From Diadophis punctatus similis (taxonomy: Eukaryota > Chordata > Lepidosauria > Squamata > Dipsadidae), in contig JALIGW010000059.1 in NCBI GenBank assembly GCA_023053685.1, forward strand, positions 744,001 to 808,000: a stretch of DNA of 64,000 nucleotides, given 5' to 3'. The notes below the pieces were generated by a model. That model did not search any database. It had not been told where the DNA came from and saw nothing but the letters and a program-made list of their open reading frames with translations. Shown here one piece after another: positions 12,135 to 22,521 of the stretch. Positions within the stretch are counted from its first letter, which is position 1. Every line of letters begins with the position of its first letter. The translations under genes were made by a program, and so were the position numbers.

Positions 12135-13267
12135 CTCAGAAATGAAAAAGAAACAGATATTCCTGTTCCCTAGGGTCTGGAAAGCTGAATTCTCACACCA
12201 TTTTCAGATCCGAGCTTTCCCTGAGGAGTTAGCCCAAGGCGTATCTCAGAATTTTCCATAGAACTGAATTCAGCCGAAAACTTCACTTTTGATGCAGAGC
12301 TCAGAAATGAAAAAGAAACACATATTCCTGTTCCCTAGGGTCTGGAAAGCCGAATTCTCACACCATTTTCAGATCCGAGCTTTCCCTGAGGAGTTAGCCA
12401 CTGTCGTATTTCAGAATTTGCCGTAGTACTCAATTCAGCGCAAAAAATTTACTTTTGACACAGAGCTCAGAAATGAAAAAGAAACACATATTCATGCTCC
12501 CCAGGGTGTGAAAGCCGAATTCTCACACCATTTTCAGATCCGAGCTTTCCCTGACTTGTTAGCCAAAGTCGTATTTTAGAATTTGCCTTGGGACTCAATT
12601 CAGCCCGAAAACTTCACTTTTGACACAGAAGTCAGAAATGAAAAAGAAACAGATATCCCTGTTCCCTAGTGTCTGGAAAGCCGAATTCTCACGCCATTTT
12701 CAGATCCAAGCTTTCCCTGAGGATTTAGCCCAAGCCGTATCATAGAATTTACCAATTCAGCCAGAAAACTTCACTTTTGACACAGAGCTCAGAAATGAAA
12801 AAGAAACAGTTATTCCTGTTTCCTATGGTCTGGAAAGCCAAATTCTCACACCATTTTCAGATCCGAGCTTTCCCTCACGAGTTAGCCCAAGCCGTATCAT
12901 AGAATTTACCAATTCAGCCAGAAAACTTCACTTTTGACACAGAGATCAGAAATGAAAAAGAAACACATATTCCTGTTACCTAGCGTCTGGAAAGCCGAAT
13001 TCTCACACCATTTTCAGATCCGAGCTTTCCCTGAGGAGTTAGCACAACCCGTATCATTGAATTTACCTTAGGACTCAATTCAGCCCGAAAACTTCACTTT
13101 TGACACAGAGCTCAGAAATGAAAAAGAAACACATATTCCTGTTCCCTAGCGTCTGGAAAGCCTAATTCTCACGCCATTTTCAGATCCGAGCTTTCCCTGA
13201 GGAGTTAGCCCAAGCCGTATCATAGAATTTACCAATTCAGCCAGAAAACTTCACTTTTGACACAGAG
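12135..13267. repeat. 1133-bp tandem 7-mer, copy 1 (K/C F G H M' I J)
   Basis: Monomers start at 12135, 12300, 12466, 12631, 12788, 12945 and 13111. Shared private marks with copy 2 are gagatcag in place of gagctcag after M', gttacctagcg in I, and ccctcacgag in M'. The order jumps from H to M', then back to I. Confidence 0.9.
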
Positions 13268-14400
13268 CTCAGAAATGAAAAAGAAACAGATATTCCTGTT
13301 CCCTAGGGTCTGGAAAGCTGAATTCTCACACCATTTTCAGATCCGAGCTTTCCCTGAGGAGTTAGCCCAAGGCGTATCTCAGAATTTTCCATAGAACTGA
13401 ATTCAGCCGAAAACTTCACTTTTGATGCAGAGCTCAGAAATGAAAAAGAAACACATATTCCTGTTCCCTAGGGTCTGGAAAGCCGAATTCTCACACCATT
13501 TTCAGATCCGAGCTTTCCCTGAGGAGTTAGCCACTGTCGTATTTCAGAATTTGCCGTAGTACTCAATTCAGCGCAAAAAATTTACTTTTGACACAGAGCT
13601 CAGAAATGAAAAAGAAACACATATTCATGCTCCCCAGGGTGTGAAAGCCGAATTCTCACACCATTTTCAGATCCGAGCTTTCCCTGACTTGTTAGCCAAA
13701 GTCGTATTTTAGAATTTGCCTTGGGACTCAATTCAGCCCGAAAACTTCACTTTTGACACAGAAGTCAGAAATGAAAAAGAAACAGATATCCCTGTTCCCT
13801 AGTGTCTGGAAAGCCGAATTCTCACGCCATTTTCAGATCCAAGCTTTCCCTGAGGATTTAGCCCAAGCCGTATCATAGAATTTACCAATTCAGCCAGAAA
13901 ACTTCACTTTTGACACAGAGCTCAGAAATGAAAAAGAAACAGTTATTCCTGTTTCCTATGGTCTGGAAAGCCAAATTCTCACACCATTTTCAGATCCGAG
14001 CTTTCCCTCACGAGTTAGCCCAAGCCGTATCATAGAATTTACCAATTCAGCCAGAAAACTTCACTTTTGACACAGAGATCAGAAATGAAAAAGAAACACA
14101 TATTCCTGTTACCTAGCGTCTGGAAAGCCGAATTCTCACACCATTTTCAGATCCGAGCTTTCCCTGAGGAGTTAGCACAACCCGTATCATTGAATTTACC
14201 TTAGGACTCAATTCAGCCCGAAAACTTCACTTTTGACACAGAGCTCAGAAATGAAAAAGAAACACATATTCCTGTTCCCTAGCGTCTGGAAAGCCTAATT
14301 CTCACGCCATTTTCAGATCCGAGCTTTCCCTGAGGAGTTAGCCCAAGCCGTATCATAGAATTTACCAATTCAGCCAGAAAACTTCACTTTTGACACAGAG
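13268..14400. repeat. 1133-bp tandem 7-mer, copy 2 (K/C F G H M' I J)
   Basis: Monomers start at 13268, 13433, 13599, 13764, 13921, 14078 and 14244, each exactly 1133 bp after its counterpart. The J at 11978, just before copy 1, differs from the later two (tagcatctgg, caagcagtat), which marks the edge of the duplicated block. Confidence 0.9.
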
Positions 14401-15709
14401 CTCAGAAATGAAAAAGAAACAGATATTCCTGTTCCCTAGGGTCTGGAAAGCTGAATTCTCACACCATTTTCAGATCCGAGCTTTCCCTTAGGAGTTAGCC
14501 CAACCTGTATCATACAATTTACCTTAGGACTCAATTCAGCCCGAAAACTTCACTTTTGACACAGAGCTCAGAAATGAAAAAGAAACACATATTCATGCTC
14601 TCCAGGGTCTGGAAAGCCAAAATCTCACACCATTTTCAGAACCTAGCTTTCCCTGAGGAGTTAGCCAAAGTCGTATTTTAGAATTTGCCTTCGGACTCAA
14701 TTCAGCCCGAAAACTTCACTTTTGACACACAGCTCAGAAATGAAAAAGAAACAGTTATTCCTGTTTCCTATTGTCTGGAAAGCCAAATTCTCACACCATT
14801 TTCAGATCCGAGCTTTCCCTGACGAGTTAGCCCAAGCCGTATCATAGAATTTACCAATTCAGCCAGAAAACTTCACTATTGACACAGAGCTCAGAAATGA
14901 AAAAGAAACAGATATTCCTGTTCCCTAGGGTCTGGAAAGCCAAATTCTCACACCATTTTCAGATCCGAGCTTTCCCTGACGAGTTAGCCCAAGACGTATC
15001 TCAGAATTTGCCATAGAACTGAATTCAGCTAGAAAACTTCACTTTTGACGCAGAGCTCAGAAATGAAAAAGAAATACATAGTCCTTTTCCCTAGGGTCTG
15101 GAAAACCGAATTCTCACACCATTTTCAGATCCGAGCTTTCCCTGACAAGATAGCCAAAGTCGTATCATAGAATTTACCAATTCAGCCAGAAAACTTCACT
15201 ATTGACAGAGAGCTCAGAAATGAAAAAGAAACAGATATTCCTGTTCCCTAGGGTCTGGAAAGCTGAATTCTCACACCATTTTCAGATCCGAGCTTTCCCT
15301 GAGGAGTTAGCCCAACCCGTATCATTGAATTTGCCTTAGGACTCAATTCAGCCCGAAAACTTCACTTTTGACACAGAGCTCAGAAATGAAAAACAAACAG
15401 ATATTCCTGTTCCCTAGCGTCTGGAAAGCCGAATTCTCACACCATTTTCAGATCCGAGCTTTCCCTAACGAGTTAGCCCAAGGCGTATCTCAGAATTTTC
15501 CATAGAACTGAATTCAGCCGAAAACTTCACTTTTGATGCAGAGCTCAGAAATGAAAAAGAAACACATATTCCTGTTCCCTAGGGTCTGGAAAGCCGAATT
15601 CTCACACCATTTTCAGATCCGAGCTTTCCCTGAGGAGTTAGCCACTGTCGTATTTCAGAATTTGCCGTAGTACTCAATTCAGCGCAAAAAATTTACTTTT
15701 GACACAGAG

Positions 15710-15874
15710 CTCAGAAATGAAAAAGAAACACATATTCATGCTCCCCAGGGTGTGAAAGCCGAATTCTCACACCATTTTCAGATCCGAGCTTTCCCTGACT
15801 TGTTAGCCAAAGTCGTATTTTAGAATTTGCCTTGGGACTCAATTCAGCCCGAAAACTTCACTTTTGACACAGAG
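15710..15874. repeat. Type G monomer, reference copy (165 bp)
   Basis: Marks: cacatattcatgctcccc, cagggtgtgaaagccg (1-bp loss), gacttgttagccaaagtcg, tattttag, ccttgggactc. Two subtypes exist by the G/H border: gagctcag here, and gaagtcag in most other copies. Confidence 0.9.
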
Positions 15875-16031
15875 CTCAGAAATGAAAAAGAAACAGATAT
15901 CCCTGTTCCCTAGTGTCTGGAAAGCCGAATTCTCACGCCATTTTCAGATCCAAGCTTTCCCTGAGGACTTAGCCCAAGCCGTATCATAGAATTTACCAAT
16001 TCAGCCAGAAAAATTCACTTTTGACACAGAG

Positions 16032-16188
16032 CTCAGAAATGAAAAAGAAACACATATTCCTGTTCCCTAGCGTCTGGAAAGCCGAATTCTCACACCATTT
16101 TCAGATCCGAGCTTTCCCTGAGGAGTTAGCACAACCCGTATCATTGAATTTACCAATTCAGCCAGAAAACTTCACTTTTGACACAGAG
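16032..16188. repeat. I' monomer (stop-free in one frame)
   Basis: I head (tagcgtctgg, gcacaacccg) with atcattgaatttacc followed directly by aattcag. This is the 157-bp form of I. Sister copies are at 17812 and 19765, each after the older H subtype with aaaaattcac. Confidence 0.9.
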
Positions 16189-16511
16189 CTCAGAAATGAA
16201 AAAGAAACAGATATTCCTGTTCCCTAGGGTCTGGAAAGCTGAATTCTCACACCATTTTCAGATCCGAGCTTTCCCTTAGGAGTTAGCCCAAGCCGTATCA
16301 TAGAATTTACCAATTCAGCCAGAAAACTTCACTTTTGACACAGAGCTCAGAAATGAAAAAGAAACAGATATTCCTGTTCCCTAGGGTCTGGAAAGCCGAA
16401 TTCTCACACCATTTTCAGATCCGAGCTTTCCCTTAGGAGTTAGCCCAACCTGTATCATACAATTTACCTTAGGACTCAATTCAGCCCGAAAACTTCACTT
16501 TTGACACAGAG

Positions 16512-17968
16512 CTCAGAAATGAAAAAGAAACACATATTCATGCTCTCCAGGGTCTGGAAAGCCAAAATCTCACACCATTTTCAGAACCTAGCTTTCCCTG
16601 AGGAGTTAGCCAAAGTCGTATTTTAGAATTTGCCTTCGGACTCAATTCAGCCCGAAAACTTCACTTTTGACACACAGCTCAGAAATGAAAAAGAAACAGT
16701 TATTCCTGTTTCCTATTGTCTGGAAAGCCAAATTCTCACACCATTTTCAGATCTGAGCTTTCCCTGACGAGTTAGCCCAAGCCGTATCATAGAATTTACC
16801 AATTCAGCCAGAAAACTTCACTATTGACACAGAGCTCAGAAATGAAAAAGAAACAGATATTCCTGTTCCCTAGGGTCTGGAAAGCCAAATTCTCACACCA
16901 TTTTCAGATCCGAGCTTTCCCTGACGAGTTAGCCCAAGACGTATCTCAGAATTTGCCATAGAACTGAATTCAGCTAGAAAACTTCACTTTTGACGCAGAG
17001 CTCAGAAATGAAAAAGAAATACATATTCCTTTTCCCTAGGGTCTGGAAAACCGAATTCTCACACCATTTTCAGATCCGAGCTTTCCCTGACAAGATAGCC
17101 AAAGTCGTATCATAGAATTTACCAATTCAGCCAGAAAACTTCACTATTGACAGAGAGCTCAGAAATGAAAAAGAAACAGATATTCCTGTACCCTAGGGTC
17201 TGGAAAGCTGAATTCTCACACCATTTTCAGATCCGAGCTTTCCCTGAGGAGTTAGCCCAACCCGTATCATTGAATTTGCCTTAGGACTCAATTCAGCCCG
17301 AAAACTTCACTTTTGACACAGAGCTCAGAAATGAAAAACAAACAGATATTCCTGTTCCCTAGCGTCTGGAAAGCCGAATTCTCACACCATTTTCAGATCC
17401 GAGCTTTCCCTAACGAGTTAGCCCAAGGCGTATCTCAGAATTTTCCATAGAACTGAATTCAGCCGAAAACTTCACTTTTGATGCAGAGCTCAGAAATGAA
17501 AAAGAAACACATATTCCTGTTCCCTAGGGTCTGGAAAGCCGAATTCTCACACCATTTTCAGATCCGAGCTTTCCCTGACTTGTTAGCCAAAGTCGTATTT
17601 TAGAATTTGCCTTGGGACTCAATTCAGCCCGAAAACTTCACTTTTGACACAGAGCTCAGAAATGAAAAAGAAACAGATATCCCTGTTCCCTAGTGTCTGG
17701 AAAGCCGAATTCTCACGCCATTTTCAGATCCAAGCTTTCCCTGAGGACTTAGCCCAAGCCGTATCATAGAATTTACCAATTCAGCCAGAAAAATTCACTT
17801 TTGACACAGAGCTCAGAAATGAAAAAGAAACACATATTCCTGTTCCCTAGCGTCTGGAAAGCCGAATTCTCACACCATTTTCAGATCCGAGCTTTCCCTG
17901 AGGAGTTAGCACAACCCGTATCATTGAATTTACCAATTCAGCCAGAAAACTTCACTTTTGACACAGAG
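16512..17968. repeat. 1945-bp period, copy 2 (shortened by one monomer)
   Basis: Starts are 16512 L, 16678 M, 16835 N, 17001 A, 17158 K/O, 17324 E, 17489 F/G, 17655 H and 17812 I'. Compared with copy 1, F and G are fused into one 166-bp hybrid at 17489, so downstream offsets drop by 165 bp. Private changes are agatctgagc in M and cctgtaccctag at 17158. Confidence 0.88.
17812..17968. repeat. I' monomer (stop-free in one frame)
   Basis: Same structure as the I' unit at 16032 and same preceding H. It is followed by N rather than K, which places a rearrangement boundary at about 17969. Confidence 0.9.
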
Positions 17969-18448
17969 CTCAGAAATGAAAAAGAAACAGATATTCCTGT
18001 TCCCTAGGGTCTGGAAAGCCAAATTCTCACACCATTTTCAGATCCGAGCTTTCCCTGACGAGTTAGCCCAAGACGTATCTCAGAATTTGCCATAGAACTG
18101 AATTCAGCTAGAAAACTTCACTTTTGACGCAGAGCTCAGAAATGAATAAGAAATACATATTCCTTTTCCCTAGGGTCTGGAAAACCGAATTCTCACACCA
18201 TTTTCAGATCCGAGCTTTCCCTGACAAGATAGCCAAAGTCGTATCATAGAATTTACCAATTCAGCCAGAAAACTTCACTATTGACAGAGAGCTCAGAAAT
18301 GAAAAAGAAACAGTTATTCCTGTTCCCTAGGGTCTCGAAAACCGAATTCTCACACCATTTTCAGATCCGAGCTTTCCCTGAGGAGTTAGCCCAAGCCGTA
18401 TCATAGAATTTACCAATTCAGTCCGAAAACTTCACTTTTGACACAGAG

Positions 18449-18614
18449 CTCAGAAATGAAAAAGAAATAGATATTCCTGTTCCCTAGGGTCTTGAAAGCC
18501 GAATTCTCACACCATTTTCAGATCCGAGCTTTCCCTGACGAGTTAGCCCAAGGCGTATCTCAGAATTTTCCATAGAACTGAATTCAGCCCGAAAACTTCA
18601 CTTTTGACGCAGAG
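18449..18614. repeat. Type C monomer, reference copy (166 bp)
   Basis: Marks: aaatagatattcctg, gtcttgaaagccg, cccaaggcgtatctcag, ttttccatagaactg, and the end gacgcagag. In many core copies the end is gatgcagag, a C-to-T change at a CpG. Confidence 0.9.
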
Positions 18615-18946
18615 CTCAGAAATGAAAAAGAAACACATATTCCTGTTCCCTAGGGTCTGGAAAGCCGAATTCTCACACCATTTTCAGATCCGAGCTTTCC
18701 ATGAGGAGTTAGCCAAAGTTCTATTTCAGAATTTGCCTTAGGACTCAATTCAGCCCGAAAACTTCACTTTTGACACAGAGCTCAGAAATGAAAAACAAAC
18801 AGATATTCCTGTTCCCTAGCGTCTGGAAAGCCGAATTCTCACACCATTTTCAGATCCGAGCTTTCCCTGACGAGTTAGCCCAAGGCGTATCTCAGAATTT
18901 TCCATAGAACTGAATTCAGCCCGAAAACTTCACTTTTGACGCAGAG

Positions 18947-19111
18947 CTCAGAAATGAAAAAAAACACATATTCCTGTTCCCTAGGGTCTGGAAAGCCGAA
19001 TTCTCACACCATTTTCAGATCCGAGCTTTCCCTGAGGAGTTAGCCCAACCCGTATCATTGAATTTGCCTTAGGACTCAATTCAGCCCGAAAACTTCACTT
19101 TTGACACAGAG
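18947..19111. repeat. Type O monomer, reference copy (165 bp)
   Basis: Marks: uninterrupted A-run gaaaaaaaacac (1-bp shorter, the inner G lost), ctagggtctgg, cccaacccgtatcattg, aatttgccttagg. The related O' (35806, 41473, 44716, 50874, 53795) has tatcataca. Confidence 0.88.
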
Positions 19112-19764
19112 CTCAGAAATGAAAAACAAACAGATATTCCTGTTCCCTAGCGTCTGGAAAGCCGAATTCTCACACCATTTTCAGATCCGAGCTTTCCCTG
19201 ACGAGTTAGCCCAAGGCGTATCTCAGAATTTTCCATAGAACTGAATTCAGCCGAAAACTTCACTTTTGATGCAGAGCTCAGAAATGAAAAAGAAACACAT
19301 ATTCCTGTTCCCTAGGGTCTGGAAAGCCGAATTCTCACACCATTTTCAGATCCGAGCTTTCCCTGAGGAGTTAGCCACTGTCGTATTTCAGAATTTGCCG
19401 TAGTACTCAATTCAGCGCAAAAAATTTACTTTTGACACAGAGCTCAGAAATGAAAAAGAAACACATATTCATGCTCCCCAGGGTGTGAAAGCCGAATTCT
19501 CACACCATTTTCAGATCCGAGTTTTCCCTGACTTGTTAGCCAAAGTCGTATTTTAGAATTTGCCTTGGGACTCAATTCAGCCCGAAAACTTCACTTTTGA
19601 CACAGAGCTCAGAAATGAAAAAGAAACAGATATCCCTGTTCCCTAGTGTCTGGAAAGCCGAATTCTCACGCCATTTTCAGATCCAAGCTTTCCCTGAGGA
19701 CTTAGCCCAAGCCGTATCATAGAATTTACCAATTCAGCCAGAAAAATTCACTTTTGACACAGAG

Positions 19765-19921
19765 CTCAGAAATGAAAAAGAAACACATATTCCTGTTCCC
19801 TAGCGTCTGGAAAGCCGAATTCTCACACCATTTTCAGATCCGAGCATTCCCTGAGGAGTTAGCACAACCCGTATCATTGAATTTACCAATTCAGCCAGAA
19901 AACTTCACTTTTGACACAGAG
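19765..19921. repeat. I' monomer (stop-free in one frame)
   Basis: Same structure as the I' unit at 16032, with one private change in the core (gagcattccc). It is followed by K. Confidence 0.9.
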
Positions 19922-20410
19922 CTCAGAAATGAAAAAGAAACAGATATTCCTGTTCCCTAGGGTCTGGAAAGCTGAATTCTCACACCATTTTCAGATCCGA
20001 GCTTTCCCTTAGGAGTTAGCCCATCCTGTATCATACAATTTACCTTAGGACTCAATTCAGCCCGAAAACTTCACTTTTGACACAGAGCTCAGAAATGAAA
20101 AAGAAACACATATTCATGCTCTCCAGGGTCTGGAAAGCAAAAATCTCACACCATTTTCAGATCCGAGCTTTCCCTGACGAGTTAGCCCAAGACGTATCTC
20201 AGAATTTGCCATAGAACTGAATTCAGCTAGAAAACTTCACTTTTGACGCAGAGCTCAGAAATGAAAAAGAAACAGTTATTCCTGTTTCCTATAGTCTGGA
20301 AAGCCAAATTCTCACACCATTTTCAGATCCGAGCTTTCCCTGACGAGTTAGCCCAAGCCGTATCATAGAATTTACCAATTCAGCCAGAAAACTTCACTAT
20401 TCACACAGAG
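19922..20410. repeat. HOR segment K L/N M
   Basis: Three monomers at 19922, 20088 and 20254. The middle one starts as L (catgctctccag, gcaaaaatc) but switches to an N tail (caagacgtatctc, cagctag), so it is a recombinant unit. Confidence 0.86.
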
Positions 20411-20576
20411 CTCAGAAATGAAAAAGAAACAGATATTCCTGTTCCCTAGGGTCTGGAAAGCCAAATTCTCACACCATTTTCAGATCCGAGCTTTCCCTGA
20501 CGAGTTAGCCCAAGACGTATCTCAGAATTTGCCATAGAACTGAATTCAGCTAGAAAACTTCACTTTTGACGCAGAG
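20411..20576. repeat. Type N monomer, reference copy (166 bp)
   Basis: Marks: cagatattcctg head, aaagccaaattc, gacgagttagcccaagacg, ccatagaactgaattcag, cagctag, gacgcagag. It contains the 10-bp palindrome ctgaattcag. It normally precedes A and follows M. Confidence 0.9.
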
Positions 20577-20733
20577 CTCAGAAATGAAAAAGAAATACAT
20601 ATTCCTTTTCCCTAGGGTCTGGAAAACCGAATTCTCACACCATTTTCAGATCCGAGCTTTCCCTGACAAGATAGCCAAAGTCGTATTATAGAATTTACCA
20701 ATTCAGCCAGAAAACTTCACTATTGACAGAGAG

Positions 20734-20890
20734 CTCAGAAATGAAAAAGAAACAGTTATTCCTGTTCCCTAGGGTCTCGAAAACCGAATTCTCACACCAT
20801 TTTCAGATCCGAGCTTTCCCTGAGGAGTTAGCCCAAGCCGTATCATAGAATTTACCAATTCAGTCCGAAAACTTCACTTTTGACACAGAG
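20734..20890. repeat. Type B monomer, reference copy (157 bp)
   Basis: Marks: cagttattcctgttccc, gtctcgaaaaccg, cccaagccgtatcatag, cagtccg. A core subtype has gagatttccc in place of gagctttccc (from 22845 onward). Confidence 0.9.
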
Positions 20891-21056
20891 CTCAGAAATG
20901 AAAAAGAAATAGATATTCCTGTTCCCTAGGGTCTTGAAAGCCGAATTCTCACACCATTTTCAGATCCGAGCTTTCCCTGACGAGTTAGCCCAAGGCGTAT
21001 CTCAGAATTTTCTATAGAACTGAATTCAGCCCGAAAACTTCACTTTTGACGCAGAG

Positions 21057-21222
21057 CTCAGAAATGAAAAAGAAACACATATTCCTGTTCCCTAGGGTCT
21101 GGAAAGCCGAATTCTCACACCATTTTCAGATCCGAGCTTTCCATGAGGAGTTAGCCAAAGTCCTATTTCAGAATTTGCCTTAGGACTCAATTCAGCCCGA
21201 AAACTTCACTTTTGACACAGAG
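21057..21222. repeat. Type D monomer, reference copy (166 bp)
   Basis: Marks: cacatattcctg, ctagggtctggaaagccg, ttccatgaggagttagcc, aaagtcctatttcag, ccttaggactc. It usually follows C and precedes E or E'. Confidence 0.9.
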
Positions 21223-21387
21223 CTCAGAAATGAAAAACAAACAGATATTCCTGTTCCCTAGCGTCTGGAAAGCCGAATTCTCACACCATTTTCAGATCCG
21301 AGCTTTCCCTGACGAGTTAGCCCAAGGCGTATCTCAGAATTTTCCATAGAACTGAATTCAGCCGAAAACTTCACTTTTGATGCAGAG
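21223..21387. repeat. Type E monomer, reference copy (165 bp)
   Basis: Marks: gaaaaacaaacagat (G-to-C in the A-rich run), tagcgtctggaaagccg, cccaaggcg, cagccgaaaac (1-bp loss), gatgcagag. It is found mainly outside the 25-53 kb core. Confidence 0.9.
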
Positions 21388-21553
21388 CTCAGAAATGAAA
21401 AAGAAACACATATTCCTGTTCCCTAGGGTCTGGAAAGCCGAATTCTCACACCATTTTCAGATCCGAGCTTTCCCTGAGGAGTTAGCCACTGTCGTATTTC
21501 AGAATTTGCCGTAGTACTCAATTCAGCGCAAAAAATTTACTTTTGACACAGAG
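21388..21553. repeat. Type F monomer, reference copy (166 bp)
   Basis: Marks: cacatattcctg with ctagggtctgg, gaggagttagccactgtcg, tatttcagaatttgccg, gtagtactc, cagcgcaaaaaattta. It precedes G. Confidence 0.9.
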
Positions 21554-21875
21554 CTCAGAAATGAAAAAGAAACACATATTCATGCTCCCCAGGGTGTGAA
21601 AGCCGAATTCTCACACCATTTTCAGATCCAAGCTTTCCCTGACTTGTTAGCCAAAGTCGTATTTTAGAATTTGCCTTGGGACTCAATTCAGCCCGAAAAC
21701 TTCACTTTTGACACAGAGCTCAGAAATGAAAAAGAAACAGATATCCCTGTTCCCTAGTGTCTGGAAAGCCGAATTCTCACGCCATTTTCAGATCCAAGCT
21801 TTCCCTGAGGATTTAGCCCAAGCCGTATCATAGAATTTACCATTTCAGCCAGAAAACTTCCCTTTTGAAACAGAG

Positions 21876-22041
21876 CTCAGAAATGAAAAAGAAACACATA
21901 TTCCTGTTCCCTAGCGTCTGGAAAGCCGAATTCTCACACCATTTTCAGATCCGAGCTTTCCCTGAGGAGTTAGCACAACCCGTATCATTGAATTTACCTT
22001 AGGACTCAATTCAGCCCGAAAACTTCACTTTTGACACAGAG
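21876..22041. repeat. Type I monomer, reference copy (166 bp)
   Basis: Marks: cacatattcctg, tagcgtctggaaagccg, gttagcacaacccg, atcattgaatttacc, ttaggactc. A core subtype has gttacctagcg. In the 157-bp I' form the 9-bp segment is missing. Confidence 0.9.
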
Positions 22042-22198
22042 CTCAGAAATGAAAAAGAAACACATATTCCTGTTCCCTAGCGTCTGGAAAGCCTAATTCT
22101 CACGCCATTTTCAGATCCGAGCTTTCCCTGAGGAGTTAGCCCAAGCCGTATCATAGAATTTACCAATTCAGCCAGAAAACTTCACTTTTGACACAGAG
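22042..22198. repeat. Type J monomer, reference copy (157 bp)
   Basis: Marks: tagcgtctggaaagccta (destroys the EcoRI site of the core), attctcacgcc, cccaagccgtatcatag. It shares the acgcc core variant with H. Confidence 0.9.
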
Positions 22199-22364
22199 CT
22201 CAGAAATGAAAAAGAAACAGATATTCCTGTTCCCTAGGGTCTGGAAAGCTGAATTCTCACACCATTTTCAGATCCGAGCTTTCCCTTAGGAGTTAGCCCA
22301 TCCTGTATCATACAATTTACCTTAGGACTCAATTCAGCCCGAAAACTTCACTTTTGACACAGAG
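22199..22364. repeat. Type K monomer, reference copy (166 bp)
   Basis: Marks: cagatattcctg, ggaaagctgaattc, cccttaggagttagcc, catcctgtatcatac. A subtype has caacctg with or without cctgaggactc. Confidence 0.9.
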
Positions 22365-22521
22365 CTCAGAAATGAAAAAGAAACAGTTATTCCTGTTTCC
22401 TATGGTCTGGAAAGCCAAATTCTCACACCATTTTCAGATCCGAGCTTTCCCTGACGAGTTAGCCCAAGCCGTATCATAGAATTTACCAATTCAGCCAGAA
22501 AACTTCACTATTCACACAGAG
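22365..22521. repeat. Type M monomer, reference copy (157 bp)
   Basis: Marks: cagttattcctg, tttcctatggtctgg, aaagccaaattc, gacgagttagcccaagccg, and the end attcacacagag. It precedes N. Confidence 0.9.

Larger units (their letters stand above)
14401..16511. repeat. HOR segment with 1945-bp period, copy 1 (from 14567)
   Basis: Starts are 14401 K, 14567 L, 14733 M, 14890 N, 15056 A, 15213 K/O, 15379 E, 15544 F, 15710 G, 15875 H, 16032 I', 16189 K with a 157-type tail, and 16346 K-like. Distinct marks are cagaacctagc and cttcggactc in L, gacacacagctc at the L/M border, cctattgtctgg in M, and ccctaacgag in E. All recur 1945 bp downstream. Confidence 0.88.
17969..19921. repeat. HOR segment N A B C D E/C O E F G H I'
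   Basis: Monomers start at 17969, 18135, 18292, 18449, 18615, 18781, 18947, 19112, 19277, 19443, 19608 and 19765. The order is canonical except for a duplicated E flanking O (E/C, O, E). The E/C-O pair resembles 1081-1411. A at 18135 has gaataagaaatac, a single change in the A-rich run. Confidence 0.88.
20411..22521. repeat. Best copy of the canonical HOR: N A B C D E F G H I J K M
   Basis: Thirteen of the fourteen types appear in canonical order at 20411, 20577, 20734, 20891, 21057, 21223, 21388, 21554, 21719, 21876, 22042, 22199 and 22365. Only L is missing between K and M. This run sets the reference order for the window. Private changes include ttctatagaac in C (20891) and ccatttcagcc with cttccctttt in H (21719). 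Confidence 0.92.

Noticed and set aside
16021..16227. 68-codon open reading frame
   Set aside because: Same chance frame on an I' monomer, starting with TTG. No start context or domain, and it is part of a tandem repeat.
17801..18007. 68-codon open reading frame
   Set aside because: Same translation as the one at 16021, from a duplicated I' monomer. The identity reflects array duplication, not coding constraint.
19754..19960. 68-codon open reading frame
   Set aside because: Same I' monomer frame. A private change in the core (gagcattccc) does not alter the reading (GCT to GCA), but a single silent change is no evidence of selection.
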